33,740 bases of DNA, taken from contig JAGOZU010000025.1 of NCBI GenBank assembly GCA_018058545.1, positions 1-33,740 of the forward strand. Direction: 5' to 3'. Numbering within the stretch: the stretch's first letter is position 1; every line of letters begins with the position of its first letter. A model generated the notes under the pieces. The model ran no database searches. It worked only from the letters and a program-made list of their open reading frames with translations, and was not told where the DNA came from. The position numbers were made by a program, and so were the translations under genes. This DNA is from Promineifilum sp. GTDB taxonomy: Bacteria; Chloroflexota; Anaerolineae; Promineifilales; Promineifilaceae. Below, piece after piece: positions 15,032 through 23,470 of this stretch.

Positions 15032-17830
15032 TTGCCCGGCATCGTCCTGGGCATATTTCTGGCGCGGGTTTTGGGCGAACAGACAGGGGTTCCCGGCATA
15101 TGGGTGGCCGTCGCTGTAAGTGTCCTGTTTGGAGCAGTGGGAGGGTGGGTGCTGGCTCGATGGCCCTTTGCCGAAACATGGCCCGCGCTCATTCCGATAG
15201 CCTATATTATTCACCCTGAGCTGGACTTGCTCCTGGCGTTACCCATTGCCGCCATAAGCCTCGTTGCCGGGTGGTTGCAATGGCGGTTCTCGAATCATCG
15301 CCCAAGGGTTGCAGGCCGGAGGGAGGCTCTCTTGCCACCCGCGCTGGCCGGTGCGACCGCGTTTGCTCTCTTTGTCGCCACTCTCGCCCCGGACGTGCTC
15401 GCGGCCGACAGCGGCGAGCTGCAAACGGTGGCCGCTCAGCTTGGTGTGGCCCACCCGCCTGGCTTTCCCCTGTATGTGATGGTGGCCCATCTTTTCACGC
15501 GCGCCCTGCCGTTCGTGTCGGCCGCCTACGCCGTAAATCTGTTCTCGGCCGTGACCAGCGCTATAGCGGTTGGTCTCGTGTATCGATGCGTTTGTCTTCT
15601 GACCGGCCGGCATACACCAGCTATTATCGCCTCTTTGGCATTGGCGACGGCCACGACCTATTGGTCGCAGGCGACGACGGCCAATGTCCGCAGCCTGACA
15701 GGTTTGTTTGCCGCGCTCATATATCTGGCCTTGATCCATTTTCGGGACGCGACTACGAATAAGGATACGGCTTTGGCCGATCGCTGGTTGATGGCAGCCG
15801 CCTTGGCGATGGGTTTCGGCCTGACCCATCACATATCGCTGCTGTTCCTGGTTCTCATCGGTTTGGCCTTTATTGCCCTGACCGAACGGTCATTGATTCG
15901 TTCCCCGCGCCGCTGGCTGCGACCTGTATTGGCCGCTCTGTTGGGCTTGCTGCCGTTGCTCTACTTGCCGTTGCGGGCGTCGGCCGATGTCCGCGGCGCG
16001 TCGCCTGGCCTGGCTACGTGGTCCGGCTTTCTCGAGCACGCTCTGGCCGTCGGGTTTCGCGGCGATCTCTTTTACTACCTGGCCCCGGCCGAGCTGGGCC
16101 AACGTCTGCTCATCATGGGCAATGTCCTGACCTTCCAGTTTGCTTTGGTTATTCTGGTCGGGATCACGATCGGTTCCATTCTGATCCTCCGACGCGACCG
16201 GATGCTCGCTTTCCTGTTGGTAGGGACATTTGTTGCCTATACGCTGGTGGCGGCTACCTACCGCGCCCCCCAGACAGTCGAGTACATGATCCCGGCCTAT
16301 GTCGCCATGGCCATCCTGTTAGGCTATGCCGTTCGCTGGTTACCTGAATCGCTCGGTCTGTCCGGGCAAGGTCAAAGGATCGCCTCCAGTTTGTTGATTG
16401 CGCTAACACTGGTGGCGGCTGCGGGACAATTGACCGGCAATATCTCCGCCTCAGGAGCACGGCATGAGGCGACGGCCGCGCGCGATTACGCCATGCCGTT
16501 GCTGACTGACGCCCCGGAAGGCAGCGTCATCCTGGCCCATTGGCACTGGGCGACTCCCTTGTGGTATCTGCGGGAAATCGAGGGCTTGCGCCCCGACGTC
16601 GATGTGCGCTTCGTCTTTCCCGAGGGAGAACCCTACGAGGCGACGTGGGAACGACGAACGCGAGAGGCTTTCTCTGAGGGCCGGCCGGTCGTCACCACCT
16701 GGATTCCCCCGGCCATGCTGGAGGGCTTGCCCGTGGCCGAGCCGCTCGGTGAGGCGGTCCTCTTCTCGCAGGTTGAACGAACAACACTCCCGCAGGATTT
16801 CACCCTTGTGGATTTGGCGGTTGGCGAAGCGATCGAGATCGCCGGCTATCGCATTGATCTGCCCACCGGCGGTCTCACTTCAGGAGATGAGGCGGTGATC
16901 ACAGTTGCCTGGCGACAGGGGGGGGTGTTCTCGGATGCATCGAACCTGTTTGTTCATCTGGTAGGAGCAGATGGAGCGATATACGGGCAGGATGATCGCC
17001 CGTCAAGCGCTGCCGGAGATATCACGCTGACCCAGTTTCGGGTGACGCCTCGACCAGGCACGCTGACAGGTGATCTGACAATTTTCGTCGGTGTGTCGGG
17101 GCAGGGCGGGAGTGACCGGGTGGCCCTGACCCGGATTGACATTGTGCCATCGTCTTCGGCGCCATTTACGCAAAACCGGGTTGAGCGACGGCTGGTGGGG
17201 TCGCCCTCATCGAAGCTGGTCGGGTATGACTGGGATCATACTGTTGTAGGCCGCTCGCGTCTGTACCTGCGCTGGCGCAATGGCGAGAGTTATTCCACAC
17301 AAGTGGTGGATGACGCAGCGATCGATGGGCTGCCGTTCGGCCCTTACCGTGGACCTTGGGGCGTTCCGGTTGAAAACTGGCGCTTTCCTCGAGGCCGCGA
17401 CGGAGGTCATTACGTCCCGTTGGGAGAGGGAATCGTCTGGACGGGCGAGATCATGGATGGAATGAGCCTGTCGCCCGGCGAGGCCGTCGTCCTCGGTCAG
17501 CGATTCCATAGCTCGCGGCCGATCAATCGCGACTACGTCGTTTCCGTTCGTCTCATCGGTCTGGAGCCGGATGGCATCCATTGGGCTTGGTGGGACTTGC
17601 GTGATTCGATTCCGGCCATGGGGGCCATCCCGACGCTGAAATGGGTGGAAGGGTCGTTCGTTCGCTCGCCTCATCGAATGACGGTATCCGAATCGGCCGG
17701 GTCAAATCAGGCATTGACCGGCGCGTTGATCCTCTATGATGCCTTCACCAACCGGCCACTGCCCATCCTTGATGAACGCCTGACGGTCGTCAACCCGTGG
17801 ATTTCGTTGGGACAAGCTTCTGTCAGGTAG
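15032..17830 (+). CDS. DUF2723-type polytopic membrane glycosyltransferase-like protein
   Basis: A protein of about 932 residues. The N-terminal half has many transmembrane segments and the DUF2723 signature ADSGELQTVAAQLGVAHPPG followed by FPLYVM (about residues 125-150). This family is related to GT-C glycosyltransferases (TMEM260-like O-mannosylation enzymes). The region after about residue 560 is predicted soluble and probably extracytoplasmic, with beta-rich segments seen in other large membrane glycosyltransferases. The start is uncertain: the frame is open from 14921, there is no ATG near the expected N-terminus, and TTG 15032 has no good ribosome-binding site; CTG/TTG/GTG alternatives exist. 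A consensus TATAAT lies at 14910-14915 but has no partner -35. Its 3' end converges with the tRNA cluster. Confidence 0.85.
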   Translation: MPGIVLGIFLARVLGEQTGVPGIWVAVAVSVLFGAVGGWVLARWPFAETWPALIPIAYIIHPELDLLLALPIAAISLVAGWLQWRFSNHRPRVAGRREALLPPALAGATAFALFVATLAPDVLAADSGELQTVAAQLGVAHPPGFPLYVMVAHLFTRALPFVSAAYAVNLFSAVTSAIAVGLVYRCVCLLTGRHTPAIIASLALATATTYWSQATTANVRSLTGLFAALIYLALIHFRDATTNKDTALADRWLMAAALAMGFGLTHHISLLFLVLIGLAFIALTERSLIRSPRRWLRPVLAALLGLLPLLYLPLRASADVRGASPGLATWSGFLEHALAVGFRGDLFYYLAPAELGQRLLIMGNVLTFQFALVILVGITIGSILILRRDRMLAFLLVGTFVAYTLVAATYRAPQTVEYMIPAYVAMAILLGYAVRWLPESLGLSGQGQRIASSLLIALTLVAAAGQLTGNISASGARHEATAARDYAMPLLTDAPEGSVILAHWHWATPLWYLREIEGLRPDVDVRFVFPEGEPYEATWERRTREAFSEGRPVVTTWIPPAMLEGLPVAEPLGEAVLFSQVERTTLPQDFTLVDLAVGEAIEIAGYRIDLPTGGLTSGDEAVITVAWRQGGVFSDASNLFVHLVGADGAIYGQDDRPSSAAGDITLTQFRVTPRPGTLTGDLTIFVGVSGQGGSDRVALTRIDIVPSSSAPFTQNRVERRLVGSPSSKLVGYDWDHTVVGRSRLYLRWRNGESYSTQVVDDAAIDGLPFGPYRGPWGVPVENWRFPRGRDGGHYVPLGEGIVWTGEIMDGMSLSPGEAVVLGQRFHSSRPINRDYVVSVRLIGLEPDGIHWAWWDLRDSIPAMGAIPTLKWVEGSFVRSPHRMTVSESAGSNQALTGALILYDAFTNRPLPILDERLTVVNPWISLGQASVR

Positions 17831-17861
17831 AGCAGGCGGAGGGATAGAGGGGAGGGCTAGA

Positions 17862-17933
17862 TGGGCCCGCAAGGATTCGAACCTTGAACCAATCGGTTAT
17901 GAGCCGACCGCTCTGCCGTTGAGCTACAGGCCC
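17862..17933 (-). tRNA. CAT-anticodon tRNA, probably tRNA-Ile2 (lysidine-modified), otherwise elongator tRNA-Met
   Basis: Acceptor GGGCCTG/CGGGCCC, anticodon stem GTCGG/CCGAT around loop CTCATAA, T loop TTCGAAT, discriminator A, CCA not encoded. The fully paired acceptor end excludes initiator tRNA. The C4-G69 and C5-G68 pairs are those that E. coli TilS uses to tell tRNA-Ile2 from elongator tRNA-Met. The gene is also the last member of a cluster headed by tRNA-Leu and tilS. I therefore favour Ile2, but CAT tRNAs cannot be assigned with certainty by eye. Confidence 0.9.
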
Positions 17934-17946
17934 TTGGGGAAACGAG

Positions 17947-18017
17947 AGCGGCAGACGGGATTCGAACCCGTGAAAACAGCTTGGAAGGCTGATGTGTTAC
18001 CACTACACCACTGCCGC
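17947..18017 (-). tRNA. tRNA-Gly (anticodon TCC)
   Basis: Acceptor GCGGCAG/CTGCCGC, anticodon stem TCAGC/GCTGT with loop CTTCCAA (outer pair imperfect), T loop TTCGAAT, discriminator T. CCA is not encoded. It lies 9 nt after tRNA-Pro and 13 nt before the CAT tRNA on the - strand. Confidence 0.94.
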
Positions 18018-18026
18018 GAATCACTG

Positions 18027-18100
18027 TCGGGGCGGCCGGACTCGAACCGGCGGCCTCTCGGTCCCAAACCGAGCGCTCTGCCAAGCTGAGCTACGCCCCG
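18027..18100 (-). tRNA. tRNA-Pro (anticodon TGG)
   Basis: Acceptor CGGGGCG/CGCCCCG with the C1-G72 pair usual for bacterial tRNA-Pro, anticodon stem CTCGG/CCGAG around loop TTTGGGA, T loop TTCGAGT, discriminator A. CCA is not encoded. Its 5' end lies 27 nt downstream of the tilS stop on the same strand, so it may be cut out of a longer tilS transcript. Confidence 0.95.
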
Positions 18101-18127
18101 GACACCGGACTGCCAGCAAGTATACTG

Positions 18128-19570
18128 TCATCCCCGTGGAGCGTCAACTTGCCGGATGCACAGCAGCCGCACAACGGAGACGCTCTCCCGGTTCACACTC
18201 GCGCGTTCGTCGAGCACATGCCCGACGATCCAGATCGCGTGATCACCGGTGGCGACGATGGGCCAGCTCCCGCGAGCCGAGGCCGGGATCTTGCGGTCGA
18301 TCATGATCTCTTTCACTTTCGTCTCCCCGCCGAGACCCAGCGGCCGAATCCGCTCACCGCGCTTTCTAGGCCGCACGACCAATTCGCTTAAGCCTGTATC
18401 GACATAGGCCGTCCACATATCGTCGTTGGTTGTGATCGCCTGCCTGTCGATATCATCAATTCGTTCGGCCGTGAGTCGCCAACCCTCGGTCAGCGCGATC
18501 TCTCCGGGAACGGGCAGCGTCATGGCCTCGTCGGACAATAATCGAGGATACCGACTGTTTTCGACCGCAGGCCCGTTTCCAATCAGTAATTTCCCATAGT
18601 CGACACATAACCATGACCCTCCCGGCAGCGTAGCGGTCGATCCCGTCTCCCCGCGCTCGGCGACCGACCGAGCGGATTCGAGCGTCTCAAAGCCTGTGTC
18701 GCGCTGATCCGGCTGAAGGCGGCCAAGCGCTTGACGGAGCGTCCGCCGACGCATGGCCAACGGCAATGCCAGCCAGCTCTCGCGGTTTAGTTCAATCATG
18801 TTCTCCGATTCTGAGAGAACGATCGCTGCCCAGTATGATTGGGTTAAATCGCGCAGCAGGTCTTCATCCGCGGCAATGACCTCTCCCATATGGCGTAGTC
18901 GTTGCCGGATTTGTGGATTGTACGTTTCCAGCCGCGGCAATAGCTCGTGGCGGATTCGGTTGCGGAAGTAGGCGGGATCGGCGTTGCTGGTGTCGATGAT
19001 CGGATTGAGGCTATGCCAGGCGCAGTAGCTCTCGATTTCATTGCGAGTGGCATTGAGCAGCGGCCGAACCAGCCATAACCCGTCGTGTCCTGCCAGTGGG
19101 CTTGCCTCCCGCATGCCGGCCAGGCCGGCCAATCCACTGCCGCGCAGAAGATGCATCAGGATTGTCTCGGCCTGGTCATCGGCGTGATGGCCCACCATAA
19201 TGGCTGATGCGCCTTCACGCTCGGCTGCATCAGCCAGAAAGTCGTAGCGTGCCTGACGGCCGGCTTCCTCGACCGACAGTCCTCGTGCTCGCGCCATCCC
19301 GGCAACGTCAACACGCTCGGAGTAGAATCGCAGGTCGCCGGCCTCGGCCGCGACGATCGATGCCTCCCCGGCCGAACCCAGTCGCAGCCCATGATCCAGA
19401 TGAGCGACAATAAGCCCTTCATGACGCCGGATCGACCGGATCGCGTGGAGTAATGCCAGCGAATCAGGCCCACCGGAGATGCCAAGGACGATCGGCTCGT
19501 CAAACAGATCGCAACCTGTTGCCGCGGCCGCCCGGCTGAGCGCTGCGTGTACTCGTTCAACCAGTCTCAT
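18128..19570 (-). CDS. tilS: tRNA(Ile)-lysidine synthase
   Basis: TilS uses ATP and lysine to convert C34 of the CAT-anticodon tRNA-Ile2 to lysidine, changing it from Met to Ile decoding (AUA). The 480-residue protein has the PP-loop SGGPDS at residues 32-37 (LGISGGPDSLALLHAI), VAHLDHGLR shortly after, and HHADDQAETILMHLLRGSG in the catalytic core. The substrate-binding and C-terminal domains (RPRKRGERIRPLGLGG) match full-length E. coli-type TilS rather than the short form. The gene lies between tRNA-Leu upstream and tRNA-Pro, tRNA-Gly and a CAT tRNA downstream, all on the - strand, so enzyme and probable substrate share a transcription unit. Confidence 0.95.
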   Translation of the reverse strand: MRLVERVHAALSRAAAATGCDLFDEPIVLGISGGPDSLALLHAIRSIRRHEGLIVAHLDHGLRLGSAGEASIVAAEAGDLRFYSERVDVAGMARARGLSVEEAGRQARYDFLADAAEREGASAIMVGHHADDQAETILMHLLRGSGLAGLAGMREASPLAGHDGLWLVRPLLNATRNEIESYCAWHSLNPIIDTSNADPAYFRNRIRHELLPRLETYNPQIRQRLRHMGEVIAADEDLLRDLTQSYWAAIVLSESENMIELNRESWLALPLAMRRRTLRQALGRLQPDQRDTGFETLESARSVAERGETGSTATLPGGSWLCVDYGKLLIGNGPAVENSRYPRLLSDEAMTLPVPGEIALTEGWRLTAERIDDIDRQAITTNDDMWTAYVDTGLSELVVRPRKRGERIRPLGLGGETKVKEIMIDRKIPASARGSWPIVATGDHAIWIVGHVLDERASVNRESVSVVRLLCIRQVDAPRG

Positions 19571-19661
19571 ATCATTCAGACCAGATGCGGGGCTTATGGC
19601 GGAATCGGCCGTTCGGGAGGAGATATTCAGATAGCATGCGGCAGGTGGTCGGGCACATGAG

Positions 19662-19744
<83 letters not shown>

Positions 19745-19762
19745 GCAGGATTGATGCTCAAT

Positions 19763-19791
19763 ATTATATCTTTGATGAGGCTTCACCACAA
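19763..19791 (-). promoter_or_regulatory. Promoter of the tRNA-Leu/tilS cluster
   Basis: On the - strand TTGTGG (19791-19786), a 17-nt spacer and a perfect TATAAT (19768-19763) lie just upstream of tRNA-Leu (first base 19744). Spacing and position fit a sigma-70-type promoter. No other promoter is evident between tRNA-Leu and tilS, so tilS may be read from here too. Confidence 0.7.
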
Positions 19792-19858
19792 CCTGCCTCA
19801 TCAGGCGTTAGCGGCTGGTCGTTGCCTGTCTCACCAATGCCCCCTACAATTGATTTCG

Positions 19859-21847
19859 ATGATCCCCCCGCATTCGACATTACCCATCGACATCGACTTT
19901 GATGTCGAGCTTGGCGACGATCTGGCTCGTCTGGAAACCTATAACAAGCACCACTATCGGCCAAATACCTACCTTCACAAATGGTGGGGCAGACGCTGCG
20001 GCACCACCTTTCGCCTCATCCTGAAGGGGCTGGTCGATGATCCGGAGCGTCGGGCTTACTATGAACCGGGAGGGCTGGAGGGCAAGGTCATCCTCGATCC
20101 CATGATGGGTGGCGGCACGACCCTGCATGAGGCGATACGCCTGGGAGCATCGGTCATTGGAGTTGACGTCGATCCGATCCCGGTGTTGCAGGCCCGCGCG
20201 ACGCTGACTGACCGGTCGATTAAGCTCCTGCAATCCGAATTTCGGCGCTTGTACGACGAGCTGGCCCGATCAGTTGGCGATCTGTTCCAGACCCATTGCC
20301 CCGACTGTGACGAACCCGCGCCTCTGTGGTACGCGCTCTATGGGCTGCGGCGGAAATGCACCTGCCGGGAAATGCTGGTTGTGGATTCCCTTGCCTTGCG
20401 TCATGAGCCGGACGGCCGAACCTTGCGCTGGTGCCCCGATTGCGGCGAATTGACCGATGGGCAAGACCATATCTGTCGGGGAGGCGATCTCCATCTGGTC
20501 GAAAAGGGGCAAGGCAGTTGCGAGCGCTGCGGTGAACTGTTCAGCGATCTCACCGATCGGCCGTACTATATGCGCTATGAAATGCTCGCCGTCGCCGGCC
20601 ACTGTGATGCCCACGGCCTGTTCCACAAGTCGCCGGACTGGCGAGACAGGGCAGCTCTGGAGCGGGCCAATGCGCTCAGGTTGTCGCTGCCGTTGAGAGC
20701 GGATGAGTTTTGCATTACCGGCGGAGACAAGTCGATTCAACTGATCCGCCGGAATATCAGGAACTATCTGGATCTGTTCTCCAGCCGCCAATTGCTGTTT
20801 CTGGATGCCGCCCTACGCCATCTACCGGATGATGATCCCGCCATCCGCCTCAACCTTGCATTGCTGGTCTCGACGTCATTGGAGTTCAACTCGATGCTCT
20901 GCGGCTATAAGGGGGTCGATAAGCGACGTGCCGGGGCCGTCCGCCACACCTTTTCCCATCATGGCTATTCGTTCCCGTATACGGCACTGGAGAATAACCC
21001 TATCTATCCCCGCCGTGCATCGGGCACTTTGCAGAAGCTTTTCCAGAGCCGCATCGTACGCGGCCGTCGTTGGGCGGCCGCCCCGCAAGAGCGCGTCGTT
21101 GGTGGAGGGTCAGCCCGGTTTATCCCGATCGAGGGCGAGCGTGACAACGGGATCGAGATGGACAATGCGGCCGACCTGCATGAGGCCGGCAGGAGCTTCT
21201 TCCTGATGCAAGGTTCGTCGATAAGCCTGCCTGTTGAATCGGGCAGTGTCGATGCCGTTGTGACTGACCCGCCATACTATGACAGCATCCAGTATGGCGA
21301 TCTGGCAGCGTTCTTTCGCGTCTGGCTGCGCCAATTTTTGCCGGATGCGGCCGATTGGGATTACGATGAGTCGGCCGCGGCGGTCAATTCCGAACGGGCC
21401 AACGGCAACGATCAGTATTATGAGCTTATGGGAGAGATTTTCGGGGAGTGTCGCCGGGTGTTGAAGCCTGAGGTCGGCCGTCTCATCTTCACCTTTCACC
21501 ACTGGCAGCCGCGGGCCTGGGCGGCACTTTCGGCTGCCTTGAGCAGCGCCGGCTTCACCCTGCTCAATCGCTACGTCGTCCATGCCGAGCATCCGATTTC
21601 GGTCCATATTAACAGAATGCACGCTCTGACCCATGACGCCATCGTCGTTCTTGCTCCTCGCGGCCCAGCCATCGCCTCGCGATGGCCCCGGCCGCGCGCG
21701 ATCGATCGCACCGACAGCCACCGTTTCACGGCAACTTGCGCGGAATTTATGGGCTGGATACTCGATCAGCCGGAGCTATCCAGAGATGATATAGAGCGTT
21801 TGTGGGCAGATTTCCTGCCTGCGAATGGCGGCCATCAACCGCATTAG
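19859..21847 (+). CDS. Adenine-specific DNA methylase with Zn-ribbon domains (COG1743/DUF1156-like)
   Basis: About 662 residues. The SAM-binding motif DPMMGGGTTLHEAI followed by GVDVDP lies near residues 80-105. The catalytic motif DPPYYDSIQYGDL is at about residue 470, an alpha-type order (SAM motif first, catalytic motif last). Between them are Cys pairs spaced like Zn-ribbons: CPDCDEP with CTCREM, then WCPDCGELTDGQDHIC, and CERCGELF (about residues 147-235). The N-terminal HHYRPNTYLHKWWGRR is the lead-in of the DUF1156 methylase group. Relatives are often defence-linked, next to DUF499-type ATPases; here no ATPase, nuclease or restriction subunit is adjacent, so it appears to be an orphan. 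I chose ATG 19859; in-frame codons further left run into tRNA-Leu. Confidence 0.85.
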   Translation: MIPPHSTLPIDIDFDVELGDDLARLETYNKHHYRPNTYLHKWWGRRCGTTFRLILKGLVDDPERRAYYEPGGLEGKVILDPMMGGGTTLHEAIRLGASVIGVDVDPIPVLQARATLTDRSIKLLQSEFRRLYDELARSVGDLFQTHCPDCDEPAPLWYALYGLRRKCTCREMLVVDSLALRHEPDGRTLRWCPDCGELTDGQDHICRGGDLHLVEKGQGSCERCGELFSDLTDRPYYMRYEMLAVAGHCDAHGLFHKSPDWRDRAALERANALRLSLPLRADEFCITGGDKSIQLIRRNIRNYLDLFSSRQLLFLDAALRHLPDDDPAIRLNLALLVSTSLEFNSMLCGYKGVDKRRAGAVRHTFSHHGYSFPYTALENNPIYPRRASGTLQKLFQSRIVRGRRWAAAPQERVVGGGSARFIPIEGERDNGIEMDNAADLHEAGRSFFLMQGSSISLPVESGSVDAVVTDPPYYDSIQYGDLAAFFRVWLRQFLPDAADWDYDESAAAVNSERANGNDQYYELMGEIFGECRRVLKPEVGRLIFTFHHWQPRAWAALSAALSSAGFTLLNRYVVHAEHPISVHINRMHALTHDAIVVLAPRGPAIASRWPRPRAIDRTDSHRFTATCAEFMGWILDQPELSRDDIERLWADFLPANGGHQPH

Positions 21848-21911
21848 CTCGATAAGGCATTTCCGGAATTGACCGGATAGTTGATAAGTATGGCGATTGC
21901 CGTCAAGGGTA

Positions 21912-22727
21912 TTAAAACCTCAGGCGCATTTGCTTCCCGGCGGTCAACCCCGGTCTGTCGGCGCGAACACAGTAGAGCAAGCCGTGGGGGCACTCCTCGC
22001 GCTGGACGATGAAACCGGCGTCCTCCAGGGCGGCGCGCCACTTCTCGCTTCCCGGCAGGGTGAATGTGACCGGTCCCGTGAGCATTGGATTGATTTGGGA
22101 TCGGATTCGTTCGGCTACCAGCAGTCTCCCTTCGGGGATCAGGATGCGGAATACTTCCGCCAGCAACCTGTCCCGTTCCTCGGATAGCCAGAACTCGGAA
22201 AGGATTTGATTCATGAACACCGTGCCGATGCTGCGGTCGGGCAGAGGCAACAGGTCGATGCTGCCGTCTATCCAGTTGAGGCGCGGATCGTAGAGGGGCT
22301 TGGGTGCCAGGTCGCGGCCACGACGCAATGCGGCCCCGGTGTTGGATTGCGGATTGTAGACATCGATAACTGTGACCACACCCGTCGTCAATCGTTGGGC
22401 GGCTGTCACGGCCGTTGTTCGCAGACCGAGGTCGATACACACGATGTTGTTTGACGGCTGTGCTTGCGACATCTCGAACAGTAGCTCGGCCGCGTCGCTG
22501 TTGGGGGCGTCGTTCAACCGGTAGGCAACGTAGACGAAGGCAACCAGCAAGTAGGAGGCCACGAGCATCATCGCCAAAGAGAACGGGACGAACGAATACC
22601 AGCCGGACGCCAGCCCGACGCCGATCAGCAGAATGGCGAATACCAATATCCCGTAGAGGATGAAAAATACCGGCCAATGTATCCGGATGTATTGCAGCGT
22701 GTGGCGCGGGCGTTTGACAGTTGCCAT
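21912..22727 (-). CDS. Membrane-anchored class I SAM-dependent methyltransferase-like protein
   Basis: A 271-residue protein with two adjacent N-terminal transmembrane helices (about residues 18-40 and 44-70). A cytoplasmic Rossmann-like methyltransferase domain follows: VCIDLGLRTTAVTAAQRL is the motif I strand but with a degenerate glycine loop, VVTVIDVY is motif II, and LLPLPDRSIGTVFMNQILSEF is the post-motif acidic strand. ALEDAGFIVQREECPHGLLYCVRA is a typical C-terminal methyltransferase strand pair. Because the GxGxG loop is changed, catalysis is not assured. The methyl acceptor is unknown; a membrane lipid or lipid-linked substrate would be an inference. It is divergent from the next methyltransferase gene. 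Confidence 0.72.
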   Translation of the reverse strand: MATVKRPRHTLQYIRIHWPVFFILYGILVFAILLIGVGLASGWYSFVPFSLAMMLVASYLLVAFVYVAYRLNDAPNSDAAELLFEMSQAQPSNNIVCIDLGLRTTAVTAAQRLTTGVVTVIDVYNPQSNTGAALRRGRDLAPKPLYDPRLNWIDGSIDLLPLPDRSIGTVFMNQILSEFWLSEERDRLLAEVFRILIPEGRLLVAERIRSQINPMLTGPVTFTLPGSEKWRAALEDAGFIVQREECPHGLLYCVRADRPGLTAGKQMRLRF

Positions 22728-22858
22728 TTGTTGAACATCGAATTTCCAATTGCCGATGCCTTGTGCTATTGTACCCCAAGGGCTTCAACGGGACGGCAAT
22801 TCAATTTCCGGCCAAGCGACATTCCGTCCGCAGATATTTCCGATGCAGGTGTATCCAT

Positions 22859-23467
22859 ATGACTGACGATTCGACCCTCTACGACAGATTCCTGGGACGA
22901 TATGAGGAAGGCCTTATTCCCTGGGATGATCCCGTGCCTCCACCGGAGATCATCGCCTTGGGAACGGAGTTGCCGCCGGGACGCGCTCTTGACCTGGGAT
23001 GTGGATTCGGCCGCACGGCTATCCATCTGGCGAGGCTTGGTTGGTCTGTGGACGGCGTGGATTTCATTCCCCACGCCATCGAGGTCGCTCGCGAGCGGGC
23101 CGCGGTCGCCGGTGTGGCCGAGCACGCCCGATTTTATCAGGCGTCGGTGGCGGAGCTTGATTTTCTGAAGCCGTCCTATGATCTGGCGATCGACATCGGT
23201 TGCATGCATTCCTTTGACGATGATCTGCTGCGCGGGTACGAGGCTGGGCTGGCGAGGCTTCTGCATTCCGGCGGTCGGTATGTGCTTTTCGCCCACCTTC
23301 TTGATGCGGTGGTTGATATGGCGGATCGGCCGCGCGGCATCGCCGAAAGCAGGATCATGGCATTGCTGAGCGATCATTTCCAGCTGGACGAGGTTGAGCA
23401 TGGCACCACCCGGATGGGTGATAACCCGATCTGGAACTCCGCCTGGTACTGGTTCCGCCGCCACTAA
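22859..23467 (+). CDS. Class I SAM-dependent methyltransferase
   Basis: A 202-residue soluble methyltransferase. Motif I ALDLGCGFGRTAIHLARLGW is near residues 42-61, with the acidic ribose contact in VDGVDF shortly after. Motif IV-like YDLAIDIGCMHSF and the C-terminal WYWFRRH strand complete the fold, which resembles the thiopurine/TehB-like small methyltransferases. I chose ATG 22859 because AGGTG lies 7 nt upstream; an in-frame upstream ATG would add 46 unconserved residues and overlap the start of the divergent gene. The acceptor is unknown. Confidence 0.88.
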   Translation: MTDDSTLYDRFLGRYEEGLIPWDDPVPPPEIIALGTELPPGRALDLGCGFGRTAIHLARLGWSVDGVDFIPHAIEVARERAAVAGVAEHARFYQASVAELDFLKPSYDLAIDIGCMHSFDDDLLRGYEAGLARLLHSGGRYVLFAHLLDAVVDMADRPRGIAESRIMALLSDHFQLDEVEHGTTRMGDNPIWNSAWYWFRRH

Positions 23468-23470
23468 ATA

